NCBI GenBank assembly: GCA_016210045.1
Contig: JACQUX010000025.1
Coordinates: 1-40,108 of the forward strand
Source of the DNA: Deltaproteobacteria bacterium
GTDB lineage: Bacteria; UBA10199; GCA-002796325; JACPFF01
Length of the DNA stretch: 40,108 nucleotides
Direction: 5' to 3'
Shown here: positions 17,215 to 25,088 of the stretch, in pieces
How positions within the stretch are numbered: the stretch's first letter is position 1
Layout of the letters: every line of letters begins with the position of its first letter
The notes under the pieces: generated by a model
Seen by the model: only the letters and a program-made list of their open reading frames with translations
The model's database searches: none
Told to the model about the DNA's origin: nothing
Translations under genes and position numbers: made by a program

Positions 17215-18650
17215 TGGTCATTTTGCAACAACTCTGGGTCATTGTCGCGCTGATCGGCGGCTTTGGTTTGCTCGTCCTGATCCACGAATTCGGGCACTTC
17301 ATCGTGGCGCGGCGTTCCGGGATTCGCGTCGAGGCCTTTTCGATCGGCTTCGGACGCGTCTTGTGGCAGCGGCGGCGGGGCGACACGGAATATCGCGTCT
17401 CGTTGTTGCCGCTCGGCGGCTACGTCAAGATGACCGGCGAAGATCCGGACGACACCGCGTCTGCGAGCGACCCGCGCAGTTACGCGAATCAATCGGTCGG
17501 GACACGGATGCGCGTGATCTTGGCGGGCCCCGTGATGAATCTGCTCCTCGCGGCCTTAGTGATGCCAATTCCATTTATGCTGGGACGCGAGCGGCCGGCC
17601 TTCGAGGCCAATCCCCCGATTGTGGAAGAAGTGCGTCGCTTTTCCTCCGCTGACGTGGCTGGAATCCGTCCGGGCGAGCGGATCGTGGCCGTGAATCAGC
17701 GGCCAGTGGCGACGTGGGCCGATGTCCAAGATGCCATCATCCTGGCAGGAAAAGGCGGGATCGTCCTCCAGATGGAGCGCGCCGGCGCGCAGCGCGATGT
17801 CCCGTTGGGAGAGAGTCGCTGGGGGTTCGGCATCCATCCGAGTACGTTTTTGTTGAATCGCCCCGTGGTCGACGGGACGCAACCTGGCTCTCCGGCAGCA
17901 GCGGCAGGCCTCCAAGCCGGCGACCGCGTGACGGCCGTTGCAGGGCAGCCGGTGCAGTATTGGGACGAACTCTCGTTGGCCTGCGGCGCAGGCAGGAATC
18001 TCTGGTTCTGGCTCTGGGCCGCACGGGCCTGGGGCGGCCGCACGGCGGATGCGTTGGCGTACGTCGGCGGACAACCATTGGAGCTGACCGTAGTGCGAGG
18101 CGACGTCACATTGCAGCTGCAAGTCGAGCCACGGATCGATCCGGAACTAGGGCGTGCGATTTTAGGGGTCACGCACGATCCGGATCGGGTCTGGGCCGGC
18201 GTCCCGAAGGTGGTATGGCGTTACGGGCTGGGCCAATCGATCGTTCGCGGCACGCAAGAGTTGGGGCGACTGTTTCGTCTCACCGGTGATTTTTTAGTGC
18301 GACTGATCCACGCGCCGAGCGAACACTACAGCTCATTGGCCGGTCCGGTGCGGATCTTCTCAATGTTCGCCCAGATCGCCCAAGAGGGGCTTTCACCGTA
18401 TCTCTATTTCCTCGCGTTCTTCAGTCTGCAACTCGGAATGTTGAATTTGCTCCCGATCCCGGTGCTGGATGGCGGCCATCTCTTCTTCCTCGCCATCGAG
18501 GCCTGTGCCCGCCGCCCACTCGCCCGTCGCGCCCGCGAAGTTGCGCAATATGTCGGCCTAGTGTTTCTGCTCAGCGTGTTTGTCTTCGTCACCGTGAACG
18601 ATTTGGGTTCGTTCGCGTGGGTGCGGCGATTGGTGGACAAGATTTTTTAG
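17211..18650 (+). CDS. rseP: RseP/site-2 intramembrane zinc protease
   Basis: 479 residues. Membrane metalloprotease that cleaves anti-sigma factors within the membrane. The N-terminal helix contains HEFGH (about residues 25-29). Two PDZ-like regions follow (around VDEVRRFSSADVAGIRPGERI and GLQAGDRVTAVAGQPV). The C-terminal NLLPIPVLDGGHL contains the third zinc ligand. The second PDZ carries an unusual insertion rich in Trp, Ala and Gly (FWLWAARAWGGRTADALAYV). The start was set at the ATG overlapping the dxr stop; the frame extends upstream but lies inside dxr. No anti-sigma factor gene is nearby. Confidence 0.93.
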   Translation: MMVILQQLWVIVALIGGFGLLVLIHEFGHFIVARRSGIRVEAFSIGFGRVLWQRRRGDTEYRVSLLPLGGYVKMTGEDPDDTASASDPRSYANQSVGTRMRVILAGPVMNLLLAALVMPIPFMLGRERPAFEANPPIVEEVRRFSSADVAGIRPGERIVAVNQRPVATWADVQDAIILAGKGGIVLQMERAGAQRDVPLGESRWGFGIHPSTFLLNRPVVDGTQPGSPAAAAGLQAGDRVTAVAGQPVQYWDELSLACGAGRNLWFWLWAARAWGGRTADALAYVGGQPLELTVVRGDVTLQLQVEPRIDPELGRAILGVTHDPDRVWAGVPKVVWRYGLGQSIVRGTQELGRLFRLTGDFLVRLIHAPSEHYSSLAGPVRIFSMFAQIAQEGLSPYLYFLAFFSLQLGMLNLLPIPVLDGGHLFFLAIEACARRPLARRAREVAQYVGLVFLLSVFVFVTVNDLGSFAWVRRLVDKIF

Positions 18651-18709
18651 CGCCGTCCGCGAGGGACATGGCACTAGCCAAAGGTCTGCGCTTCCAGTAA
18701 CCCCTGCGC

Positions 18710-19777
18710 ATGGGGCGCGCGTATCTCAATCACATTGCTGTGGCAGTGCCGGCGCAGGAGTGTCATGCGGCGAGCTCTGCGATTGTGCGGGAGTCGGCTG
18801 CGGCGGCCGATCGTGCGGTGCTCGCGCGCGTTTGGCCGCAGCTCGGTATTGCGCGGCGCTATACGGTGTTGCCGCGTTTTTGGGGGAGCGACGACCGCGC
18901 ATTTTATCGGCCGGATCATTGTCCCGGCACGGCCGAACGGATGGCCATGTTTCGTGCGCACGCCTGGCCACTCGCCGCGCAGGCGCTCGACGCCCTCTTC
19001 ACCGCATCCGGCGTGCCATCACGGCGGAGCATCACGCATCTGATCGTCACGACCTGCACCGGCTTCTACGCGCCGGGACTGGATTACGACATTGTGACGC
19101 AGGCCGATCTCCCTCCGAGCACGCAGCGCTTGGTGCTCGGCTTCATGGGATGTTATGCCGCGATTCCGGCGCTGCGCCACGCGAGTGCAATTGTGCACAG
19201 CGATCCGACGGCACGCGTGCTGATCGTCAACGTGGAACTCTGCTCGCTCCATTTTCGGCCACAGGCCCCGCTGGATCAATTGCTCACGTTTCTCCTCTTT
19301 GCGGATGGTGCCGCCGCAAGTGTCGTGAGCGCGGAGCCGCGCGGTTTGCGGCTCGACGGGTTTCATCATGCCCTGGTCCCCGCGAGTGCGGACGCAATGC
19401 AGTGGCAGATTCACGATCACGGATTCTTTATGCATCTCGACGCCGCGATTCCACAATTGGTGGCCGCTGCGGTCCGCACCGAACAACGGGCCGTGTGCGG
19501 GCCGTGGGCCGTTCCCACAGTGCGCCACTGGGCGATCCATCCCGGCGGTCGTGCGATTCTCGATGCCGTGGCGGCGAGCTATGCGTTACCGGACGGAGCA
19601 CTGGCGGACTCGCGCGCGGTGTTGCGGGACTACGGCAATATGTCGTCGGCGACGATCATGTTCGTGTTGCAGCGGATGTTAGCGGTCGCCGCGCCGGGCC
19701 CTGGCGTGGCGATGGCGTTCGGTCCGGGACTGACGTTGGAGAGCATGCGATTTACGATCAGCGGTGAGGTTCCATGA
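18710..19777 (+). CDS. Type III polyketide synthase (chalcone synthase-like)
   Basis: 355 residues. A homodimeric thiolase-fold enzyme that extends an acyl starter with malonyl-CoA units. The catalytic triad is visible: Cys148 in LGFMGCYAAIPALR, His277 in HWAIHPGG and Asn310 in DYGNMSSAT. The order of motifs and length match bacterial enzymes making alkylresorcinols or alkylpyrones from fatty starters. It overlaps the methyltransferase gene by four bases, and a FAD oxidoreductase follows. This three-gene set resembles the Streptomyces srsABC lipid-quinone cluster by composition. There is no clear ribosome binding site before the ATG; a 10-codon leader ORF (18669-18701) precedes it. The product is inferred, not read. 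Confidence 0.88.
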   Translation: MGRAYLNHIAVAVPAQECHAASSAIVRESAAAADRAVLARVWPQLGIARRYTVLPRFWGSDDRAFYRPDHCPGTAERMAMFRAHAWPLAAQALDALFTASGVPSRRSITHLIVTTCTGFYAPGLDYDIVTQADLPPSTQRLVLGFMGCYAAIPALRHASAIVHSDPTARVLIVNVELCSLHFRPQAPLDQLLTFLLFADGAAASVVSAEPRGLRLDGFHHALVPASADAMQWQIHDHGFFMHLDAAIPQLVAAAVRTEQRAVCGPWAVPTVRHWAIHPGGRAILDAVAASYALPDGALADSRAVLRDYGNMSSATIMFVLQRMLAVAAPGPGVAMAFGPGLTLESMRFTISGEVP

Positions 19778-20490
19778 CCCGTTGGGCCCAGCGGAGTTGC
19801 GCCGAGGAATTGATGGATGATGCCTCGGTGCCGGATGCGACCTTTGCGGCGACGCTGCAAGAGATCGCCCGCATTAACCGTTGGACGTGTGCCTATGCGC
19901 CGACGTTGGCGGCGTTGGAGCGCTTTACTGTACGACATGACAGCGCGCGTCCGCTACAAATCCTCGATCTCGGTTCTGGCTATGGCGACATGTTGCGCGT
20001 CGTCGCCGCATGGGCGGTTCGGCGCGGCGTGAACGTGCAGCTGACGGGAATTGATCGCCATCCGGCGGCGGCCCTTGCTGCGCGTGCGGCGACGCCCGCG
20101 CAATGGCCGATCGCGTTCGAAACTGCAGACGTGCTCACGTACGCGCCGCCGGTGCCCGTCGATGTCATCATCTGCTCGCTCTTCTTACATCATTTCGCGA
20201 CCGACGCTGCCACGTCGTTGCTGCGCCGGATGACGGAGCTCGCTCAACTCGGTTGGTTCGTGAACGATCTGCACCGCCATCCAATCCCGTACTACGCGGT
20301 GCGATGGGCTGTGCGACTTATCGGCAGCGGTCCACTAGTGCGGACGGACGCGCCACTCTCGATCGCGCGTGCGTTCACGCGGCGCGATCTCCAGACCTTG
20401 ATTGCGCGCGCCGCGATTGACGCTTCGCGGGTCCAGATCCGCTGGCACTGGCCATTCCGCTGGGGCATGACCTATGCGCACCGCTCATAA
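19774..20490 (+). CDS. Class I SAM-dependent methyltransferase of the polyketide operon
   Basis: 238 residues, cytoplasmic. Motif I is LQILDLGSGYGDML (about residues 61-74), the SAM-binding glycine loop, followed by an acidic end of strand 2 (TGIDRH). A later IICSLFLHHF is the usual motif IV region. It starts within the type III PKS stop (ATGA) and overlaps the oxidoreductase start by 17 bases, so the three products are probably made together. In comparable operons this enzyme methylates the phenolic polyketide. The target carbon or oxygen cannot be told from sequence. Confidence 0.85.
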   Translation: MTRWAQRSCAEELMDDASVPDATFAATLQEIARINRWTCAYAPTLAALERFTVRHDSARPLQILDLGSGYGDMLRVVAAWAVRRGVNVQLTGIDRHPAAALAARAATPAQWPIAFETADVLTYAPPVPVDVIICSLFLHHFATDAATSLLRRMTELAQLGWFVNDLHRHPIPYYAVRWAVRLIGSGPLVRTDAPLSIARAFTRRDLQTLIARAAIDASRVQIRWHWPFRWGMTYAHRS

Positions 20491-21640
20491 CGAGTCACAC
20501 GACGTGTGGGATAGCATCGTCATCGGCGCGGGCCTCGCGGGCAGCGCGGCCGCGTATCATCTCGCACAGCGCGGTCGTCGCGTCCTGCTTCTCGAGCGGG
20601 AAGCCACGATCCATCCGAAGGTCTGTGGCGAAGTGATTCGCGCCGAGGCCCTGCCGTATCTGCTGGCGATGGACGTCGATGTCGCCGCGTTAGGCGCACA
20701 GCAGTTAACACGCGCGCGCTGTCTCGCCGGATCCGCCCGCACGACGCTGCTCTTTCCAACACCCGCGTACGGACTGTCACGCGTCACGCTCGACACCGCG
20801 TGCAGTGCGCGAGCGATGGCCGTTGGAACAACGTTGCACCTCGGTGAAACAGTGCACGCCATCGCGCAGACCGATGGCGCCTATGACATCACGACTTCGC
20901 ATGACACGTATCGCGGACGCAGTATCATCCTCGCCACGGGCAAACACGATCTGCGCTCCGTGCAGACACGTGCCACACGCCATTCTCTACGTGGGGCGGT
21001 CGGCATCAAATGGCATTGTCAGGCGACGCATGCGGCGGTGGCCGAGCTTGGCAACACCGTGTGGATGCTGGCCTTCCCTGGAGGCTATGCCGGACTCTGT
21101 CGTGTCGGCGCGACGACGGTCAATCTCTGCGGCTCCGTCACGCCCGCATGGCTCGCCCGCCACGGTCGCCAACCACACCAGCTGCGCGCGTTCTTGCACG
21201 ACACGTTTCCGATTGCGCGCCCGCTGCTGGACGGCCTCACGTCCGAAGACACTCAACCATTGGTGATTGCTGGCATTCCGTATGGATTTTTTCGACCGGC
21301 GGCCTCGCTCACCCACGACGGCGCGTATGCAGTCGGCGATCAAGTCGCGACGATGCCGAGTGTCGTCGGGATCGGCATGACCGTCGCGTTGGCCACGGGA
21401 ACCCTCGCCGCGATCGACCTCGATGCCACGCTACGCGGCCAGCCGCGCCGCTACGAGGACCAACTGCATCGGCTCCTCGCCCGTGCGCGCCGGGCCGCAC
21501 TCTTCACGCACGCCATGATGACTTCGGCCGCTGCGCCATACGGCGTACGTCTCTGTCGTTGGCTGCCGCCGCTGGGTCACGGAGTGCTCCACGCCAGTCG
21601 GGTTCCTTCCGCTGGGGTAGTTTTCGCGCGCCAGGGTTGA
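20474..21640 (+). CDS. FAD-dependent oxidoreductase, geranylgeranyl reductase/UbiH-like
   Basis: 388 residues. The N-terminal [24 protein letters not shown] is a Rossmann FAD motif (GxGxxG at about 18-23), followed by a Cys-containing KVCGEVI motif typical of the geranylgeranyl reductase and flavin hydroxylase families. A second FAD motif region, [23 protein letters not shown], is present. It could hydroxylate the polyketide ring to a quinol/quinone or reduce an unsaturated chain. With the PKS and methyltransferase, the first is favoured. It overlaps the previous gene by 17 bases. Its stop lies within TTGACA, a possible rpoZ -35 box. Confidence 0.85.
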   Translation: MRTAHNESHDVWDSIVIGAGLAGSAAAYHLAQRGRRVLLLEREATIHPKVCGEVIRAEALPYLLAMDVDVAALGAQQLTRARCLAGSARTTLLFPTPAYGLSRVTLDTACSARAMAVGTTLHLGETVHAIAQTDGAYDITTSHDTYRGRSIILATGKHDLRSVQTRATRHSLRGAVGIKWHCQATHAAVAELGNTVWMLAFPGGYAGLCRVGATTVNLCGSVTPAWLARHGRQPHQLRAFLHDTFPIARPLLDGLTSEDTQPLVIAGIPYGFFRPAASLTHDGAYAVGDQVATMPSVVGIGMTVALATGTLAAIDLDATLRGQPRRYEDQLHRLLARARRAALFTHAMMTSAAAPYGVRLCRWLPPLGHGVLHASRVPSAGVVFARQG

Positions 21641-21664
21641 CAATTCAGCGGATTGCACTAGGAG
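21637..21664 (+). promoter_or_regulatory. Possible promoter for rpoZ
   Basis: TTGACA (21637-21642) is an exact -35 hexamer. The best -10 at a 16-base spacing is TAGGAG, which is poor, so this is a weak call. The hexamer overlaps the stop codon of the preceding oxidoreductase gene. Confidence 0.28.
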
Positions 21665-21686
21665 TGCCCCCCTTGGAGGTGTCGGT

Positions 21687-21893
21687 ATGGCACGAGTCAC
21701 GGTCGAAGATTGTTTAGAGACGCTGGAAAACCGGTTCTCTTTGGTCCATTTAGCGGCCAAACGGGCGAAGGAATTGCTCAAAGGGGCGCGGCCGATGTAT
21801 CCCTGTAAGAACCGCGAAGTGGTCACCGCGCTGCGCGAGATCGCCGATCGCAAAGTGATCGCCCACATCCCCAACCCGAAGCGCACGGCGTAG
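21687..21893 (+). CDS. rpoZ: RNA polymerase omega subunit
   Basis: 68 residues, typical for omega. It helps fold and hold the beta' subunit. The start [31 protein letters not shown], with the RF-LV-AA-RA pattern, is the omega signature. [16 protein letters not shown] follows as the second helix. The ribosome binding site ggagg is 8 bases before the ATG. The usual neighbours gmk and spoT are absent; it sits between a lipid-biosynthesis operon and tRNA-Leu. Confidence 0.93.
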   Translation: MARVTVEDCLETLENRFSLVHLAAKRAKELLKGARPMYPCKNREVVTALREIADRKVIAHIPNPKRTA

Positions 21894-21902
21894 CAACAAA
21901 AT

Positions 21903-22053
21903 GACGACCCTCGTTTCCAAATTGTCGCGAGTGCCTCAAGCGCTAGGCGCGGCGGGGCCCCGAAACCGGAGCGTACATAAATGTACGTGAGGATTTTGGG
22001 GTGCCGCAACGACGCGATTGGGGTGCTCGCGGCGATTTGGGAATGAGGGTCGC
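21903..22053 (+). repeat. End-to-end RNA-like hairpin between rpoZ and tRNA-Leu
   Basis: The whole spacer pairs with itself. Over the outer 41 positions of each arm (from 21903 and back from 22053), about 32 are Watson-Crick pairs and seven more are G-U on the plus strand, leaving two clear mismatches. The inner part continues with imperfect pairing to a tip of cgtaca-taaa-tgtacg (near 21972-21987). The right arm ends on the first bases of tRNA-Leu. It could be a terminator or processing signal for rpoZ, or a dispersed palindromic repeat. No poly-T follows it. Confidence 0.65.
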
Positions 22054-22135
22054 CGCCCTGGCGGAATTGGTAGACGCGCCAGACTCAAAATCTGGTGGCT
22101 TCACGGCCATCCCGGTTCGATTCCGGGGGGCGGCA
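22052..22135 (+). tRNA. tRNA-Leu (anticodon CAA)
   Basis: A complete class II tRNA. The acceptor stem gccgccc (22052-22058) pairs with gggcggc (22128-22134), with discriminator A. The D-arm is present, and the anticodon loop CTCAAAA gives CAA, reading UUG. There is a long variable arm (tggcttcacggcca) and a T-arm with gttcgat. No CCA is encoded. It precedes rsfS by 18 bases. Confidence 0.95.
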
Positions 22136-22153
22136 CAAATAGCACGGAAAACC

Positions 22154-22528
22154 ATGCGCACCGCAGTTCCAGTATCGAAGACCTCTGCCGGCGCCGTTGA
22201 ACCACGGCTCGCGCTGATCGCGGGCGTCGTGGAAGAAATGAAGGGCGAGGCGCTGACGATCCTCGACCTGCGCAGTCTTACCAGCTTCACGGATTTCTTC
22301 CTACTCTGCAGCGGCACGTCCGACCGCCACGTCCAATCGATCGGCGAGACGATCGTCACACGCTTGAAGTCCCACGGGATCATGCCGCTCGGGGTCGAAG
22401 GGCACGACAGCGCGCAATGGATCCTGATCGACTATGGCGCCATCGTGGTCCACGTCTTTTACCCCGCCGCGCGCGAGTTCTACCAAATCGAAAAATTCTG
22501 GGCCGACGCCCCCGTGATTTCGCTATGA
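22154..22528 (+). CDS. rsfS: Ribosome silencing factor RsfS
   Basis: 124 residues. It binds ribosomal protein L14 and blocks subunit joining under starvation. Signatures are LTILDLRSLTSFTDFFLLCSGTSDRHVQSI and WILIDYGAIVVHVF, then REFYQIEKFW. The ATG at 22154 follows tRNA-Leu; the frame is open upstream through the tRNA but that cannot be coding. The gene overlaps gpmI by four bases, so translation is probably coupled. In most genomes rsfS lies near nadD; here it does not. Confidence 0.94.
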   Translation: MRTAVPVSKTSAGAVEPRLALIAGVVEEMKGEALTILDLRSLTSFTDFFLLCSGTSDRHVQSIGETIVTRLKSHGIMPLGVEGHDSAQWILIDYGAIVVHVFYPAAREFYQIEKFWADAPVISL

Positions 22529-24066
22529 AACCGGTGATGTTAATTATCCTCGACGGCTGGGGCCATCGCGAGGCGCGCGAGGGGAATGCCGTCGCGTTGG
22601 CGCAAACGCCCGTGTTCGACCGGCTCTGGGCGACCTGCCCGCGGACGCTGCTGCGCACCTCCGGTCTCGACGTCGGACTCCCGGACGGTGTGATGGGCAA
22701 TTCCGAAGTCGGGCATCTGAATATCGGCGCGGGCCGCGTGGTCTATCAAGACCTGACCCGAATTAACGAATCGATCCGGCAGGTGGAGTTCGCTGCGAAC
22801 GCCTCGCTGACGGCCGCGTGCGCGTTAGTGCAACGCACCGGGGCGACACTCCATCTGATGGGACTGCTCTCTAACGGGAGCGTCCACAGCCATATCGATC
22901 ATTTGTTGGCGCTGCTCACGACCACGCGCGCGGTCGGCGTCACCAACATCCGCCTGCATCTGTTTCTCGACGGCCGCGACACGCCGCCGCAGAGTGGTGT
23001 CGGGTTTTTGCAACAACTGCAGGCGTATCTGACCGATCACCGACATCCGGCGCGGATCGCGTCAGTGAGTGGGCGCTACTATGCGATGGATCGCGATAAG
23101 CGTTGGGAACGGACCAAGCTAGCCTATGACGCGATCGTGCATGGGGTGGGGCCGCGCGTCACGGATCCGCTCGCGATGTTGCACGACTCGTATCGCGAGG
23201 GCGTGACCGACGAATTCGTGCTGCCGACCGTGGTTGTAGCCGACGGACAGCCAGTCGGTCCGATCCGTGACGGCGATGTGGTGTTGGCGATCAATTTTCG
23301 CGCCGACCGGATGCGCCAACTGACGCGCGCGTTAGCGTGCGAGGATTTCCAAGACTTCGATCGCGGGGCGTATATTCGATTGGGACAATATCTGTGCATG
23401 ACGTCGTATCACCAAGACTTTCGTTTTCCGCTGCTCTTCCCGCCGCAGTCGATGTCGAATTTGTGCGGTGAACTCGTGGCGGCGCGCGGATTGCGCCAAC
23501 TCCGGATCGCAGAGACGGAAAAATATGCGCACGTCACGTTTTTCTTTAATGGGGGCGAAGAACGGTTGTACCCGGGCGAAGACCGTGTCTTAGTGCCGTC
23601 GCCGCGCGATGTCCCGACCTACGACCACAAACCGGAGATGAGTGCGCGCGAAGTCACGGCCGCGGTCTGCCAACGGATTACCGACGACGCGTATGACTTC
23701 ATCGTGTTAAACTTCGCCAATCCCGACATGGTGGGGCATACCGGCGTGCTGGCTGCGGCGATTCGTGCGGTCGAGACGACCGACGCGTGTCTGGGGCAGG
23801 TGTTGGAAGCGCTGTTGGCGCGCGGCGGCGCAGCGATCGTGACTGCGGATCATGGGAATTGTGAACAGATGATCATGTCGGATGGCACGCCGCATACGTC
23901 GCATACCACGAATTTGGTGCCGTGCTGTTTGGTGCAGCCACCGTCCGCAGCGTGTACCTTGCGCGACGGCGGACGGTTGGCGGATTTGGCGCCGACGTTG
24001 TTGGAGCTGATGGGGATTCTGCGGCCGTCCGAGATGACGGGGCGGAGTTTGATCGTCGCGGGGTAA
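22525..24066 (+). CDS. gpmI: 2,3-bisphosphoglycerate-independent phosphoglycerate mutase
   Basis: 513 residues, the standard length. It interconverts 3- and 2-phosphoglycerate in glycolysis with two manganese ions. Motifs are VMLIILDGWGHREAREGNA (metal-binding Asp), GNSEVGHLNIGAGRVVYQD (Ser60 as phosphoserine nucleophile), SHIDHL, FLDGRDTPP, and late ADHGNCE and HTSHTTNLVP. The start overlaps the rsfS stop (ATGA). A GC-rich, three-hairpin element occupies the space between it and comF. Confidence 0.96.
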   Translation: MKPVMLIILDGWGHREAREGNAVALAQTPVFDRLWATCPRTLLRTSGLDVGLPDGVMGNSEVGHLNIGAGRVVYQDLTRINESIRQVEFAANASLTAACALVQRTGATLHLMGLLSNGSVHSHIDHLLALLTTTRAVGVTNIRLHLFLDGRDTPPQSGVGFLQQLQAYLTDHRHPARIASVSGRYYAMDRDKRWERTKLAYDAIVHGVGPRVTDPLAMLHDSYREGVTDEFVLPTVVVADGQPVGPIRDGDVVLAINFRADRMRQLTRALACEDFQDFDRGAYIRLGQYLCMTSYHQDFRFPLLFPPQSMSNLCGELVAARGLRQLRIAETEKYAHVTFFFNGGEERLYPGEDRVLVPSPRDVPTYDHKPEMSAREVTAAVCQRITDDAYDFIVLNFANPDMVGHTGVLAAAIRAVETTDACLGQVLEALLARGGAAIVTADHGNCEQMIMSDGTPHTSHTTNLVPCCLVQPPSAACTLRDGGRLADLAPTLLELMGILRPSEMTGRSLIVAG

Positions 24067-24080
24067 TGCTGGCGGAGCCG

Positions 24081-24191
24081 CGAAGCGGGGGCCGCACTCC
24101 ATGGGGCGCAGGAGGGAAGGGTCAACCCTTCCCCCCCGCAACAGCGGGTCCCCCCTATCCCAGCGCCCCACGGAGTGCGGTCCCCGCTTCG
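24081..24191. repeat. Long-stem element enclosing two hairpins (gpmI-comF spacer)
   Basis: The arms 24081-24109 and 24163-24191 pair at 27 of 29 positions, with one of the other two a G-T. Inside are an 8-bp hairpin (gggaaggg at 24114-24121, loop tcaa) and a 5-bp hairpin (cccgc at 24135-24139, loop aaca). The plan, one long outer stem around two small hairpins, matches that of the elements at 8724-8872 and 28603-28751, although the sequence differs. It could terminate gpmI transcription or be a dispersed repeat. Confidence 0.65.
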
Positions 24192-24219
24192 CTCACGCTG
24201 TTCTTCTGCCGCTCATGCT

Positions 24220-24933
24220 ATGCCTACCGAGTCGCACCAAACCTTTAAAAAAAATGAGTGGTGGGGGCGGGCGTGGGTGGGGGCGGCGCTGGCGGCGGTG
24301 TTCCCGCGGCGGTGTGTGGGGTGCGATCGGGTGTTGGGGGCGGGGAGTGACGGGGAGGCGGGAATTTGTGCGGGCTGTGCGGTGGTAGTGCCGTGGGTGA
24401 TGGGGCCGGTGGGGACGGCGTGGGTGCCGAATCTGCGGTGGGAGCGGTTGACGGCGGTGTGTCGATTCGAGGGGCCGTTGGTGGCGGCGATTCATGGATT
24501 GAAATATGAGCGGCGGACGGATCGGGCGCGGGCATTGAGTGCTTTATTATGGCAAAGTGTTGCGGCGCGCTGTCCGTACGACGTCGTGTTGGCGGTGCCG
24601 CTCGCGGCGGATCGGTTGCGGGAGCGGGGATATAATCAGTCGCAGTTGTTGGCGAAAGGAGTGGCCCGCCGATTCGGAGTGCGGGCGCCGGTCGATTGGG
24701 TGCGGCGCGTCCGCGCCACGCGGCCGCAAGTGGGCTTGGAGGCGGGCGCGCGGCTGGACAACGTCCGTGGCGCGTTCGCGATGACACCGCGCGGCGCTGC
24801 CGGAACGCGGGACCGCCGGGTCCTGTTGATCGACGATGTGTTAACGACCGGCGCAACGTTGCACGAATGCGCTCGAGTCCTTCACCGCGCCGGTGCGGTG
24901 CGTCTCGATGTGGCCGTGATCGCGGTGGCATAG
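24220..24933 (+). CDS. comF: ComF family phosphoribosyltransferase-like protein
   Basis: About 237 residues. The family is linked to DNA uptake and single-stranded DNA handling. A four-cysteine zinc motif (CVGCDRVLGAGSDGEAGICAGC) is followed by LTAVCRFEGPLVAAIHGLKYERR and the type I phosphoribosyltransferase loop VLLIDDVLTTGATL. The start is uncertain: no ribosome binding site precedes the ATG at 24220, and the upstream frame runs into the hairpin element. The first 150 bases are unusually G-rich (runs such as gtgggggcggg). It is a single gene, not in a pil/com operon. Confidence 0.85.
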   Translation: MPTESHQTFKKNEWWGRAWVGAALAAVFPRRCVGCDRVLGAGSDGEAGICAGCAVVVPWVMGPVGTAWVPNLRWERLTAVCRFEGPLVAAIHGLKYERRTDRARALSALLWQSVAARCPYDVVLAVPLAADRLRERGYNQSQLLAKGVARRFGVRAPVDWVRRVRATRPQVGLEAGARLDNVRGAFAMTPRGAAGTRDRRVLLIDDVLTTGATLHECARVLHRAGAVRLDVAVIAVA

Positions 24934-24978
24934 ATATCCGCTAACGCTGTGCGGCATCGGACGGAGGATTGGCAACGG

Positions 24979-25028
24979 CCCCTCACCCTCCGCCTAAGGC
25001 GGAACCCTCTCCCCGTCGGGGCGAGGGG
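24979..25028. repeat. GC-rich double hairpin of the ctctcccc-ggggcgagg kind
   Basis: Two neighbouring hairpins: tccgcc (24989-24994) with ggcgga (24998-25003), and ccctctcccc (25005-25014) with ggggcgaggg (25018-25027), which has one mismatch. The string resembles dispersed intergenic repeats common in many bacterial genomes. It lies just before a sigma-28-like motif and may end comF transcription. Confidence 0.5.
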
Positions 25029-25054
25029 AAAATTAGGAAGTCAGGTCGGCTCAG

Positions 25055-25082
25055 GCAACTTTTTTTTCGAACTGCCGAATAA
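25055..25082 (+). promoter_or_regulatory. Sigma-28-like promoter motif, copy C
   Basis: GCAAC (25055-25059), eight T residues, then TGCCGAATAA (GCCGAATAA at 25074-25082), one base longer than the consensus GCCGATAA. The next usable ATG (25089) is 6 bases beyond, so transcription would start about at the start codon. Weaker than copies A and B. Confidence 0.38.
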
Positions 25083-25088
25083 GATGGC

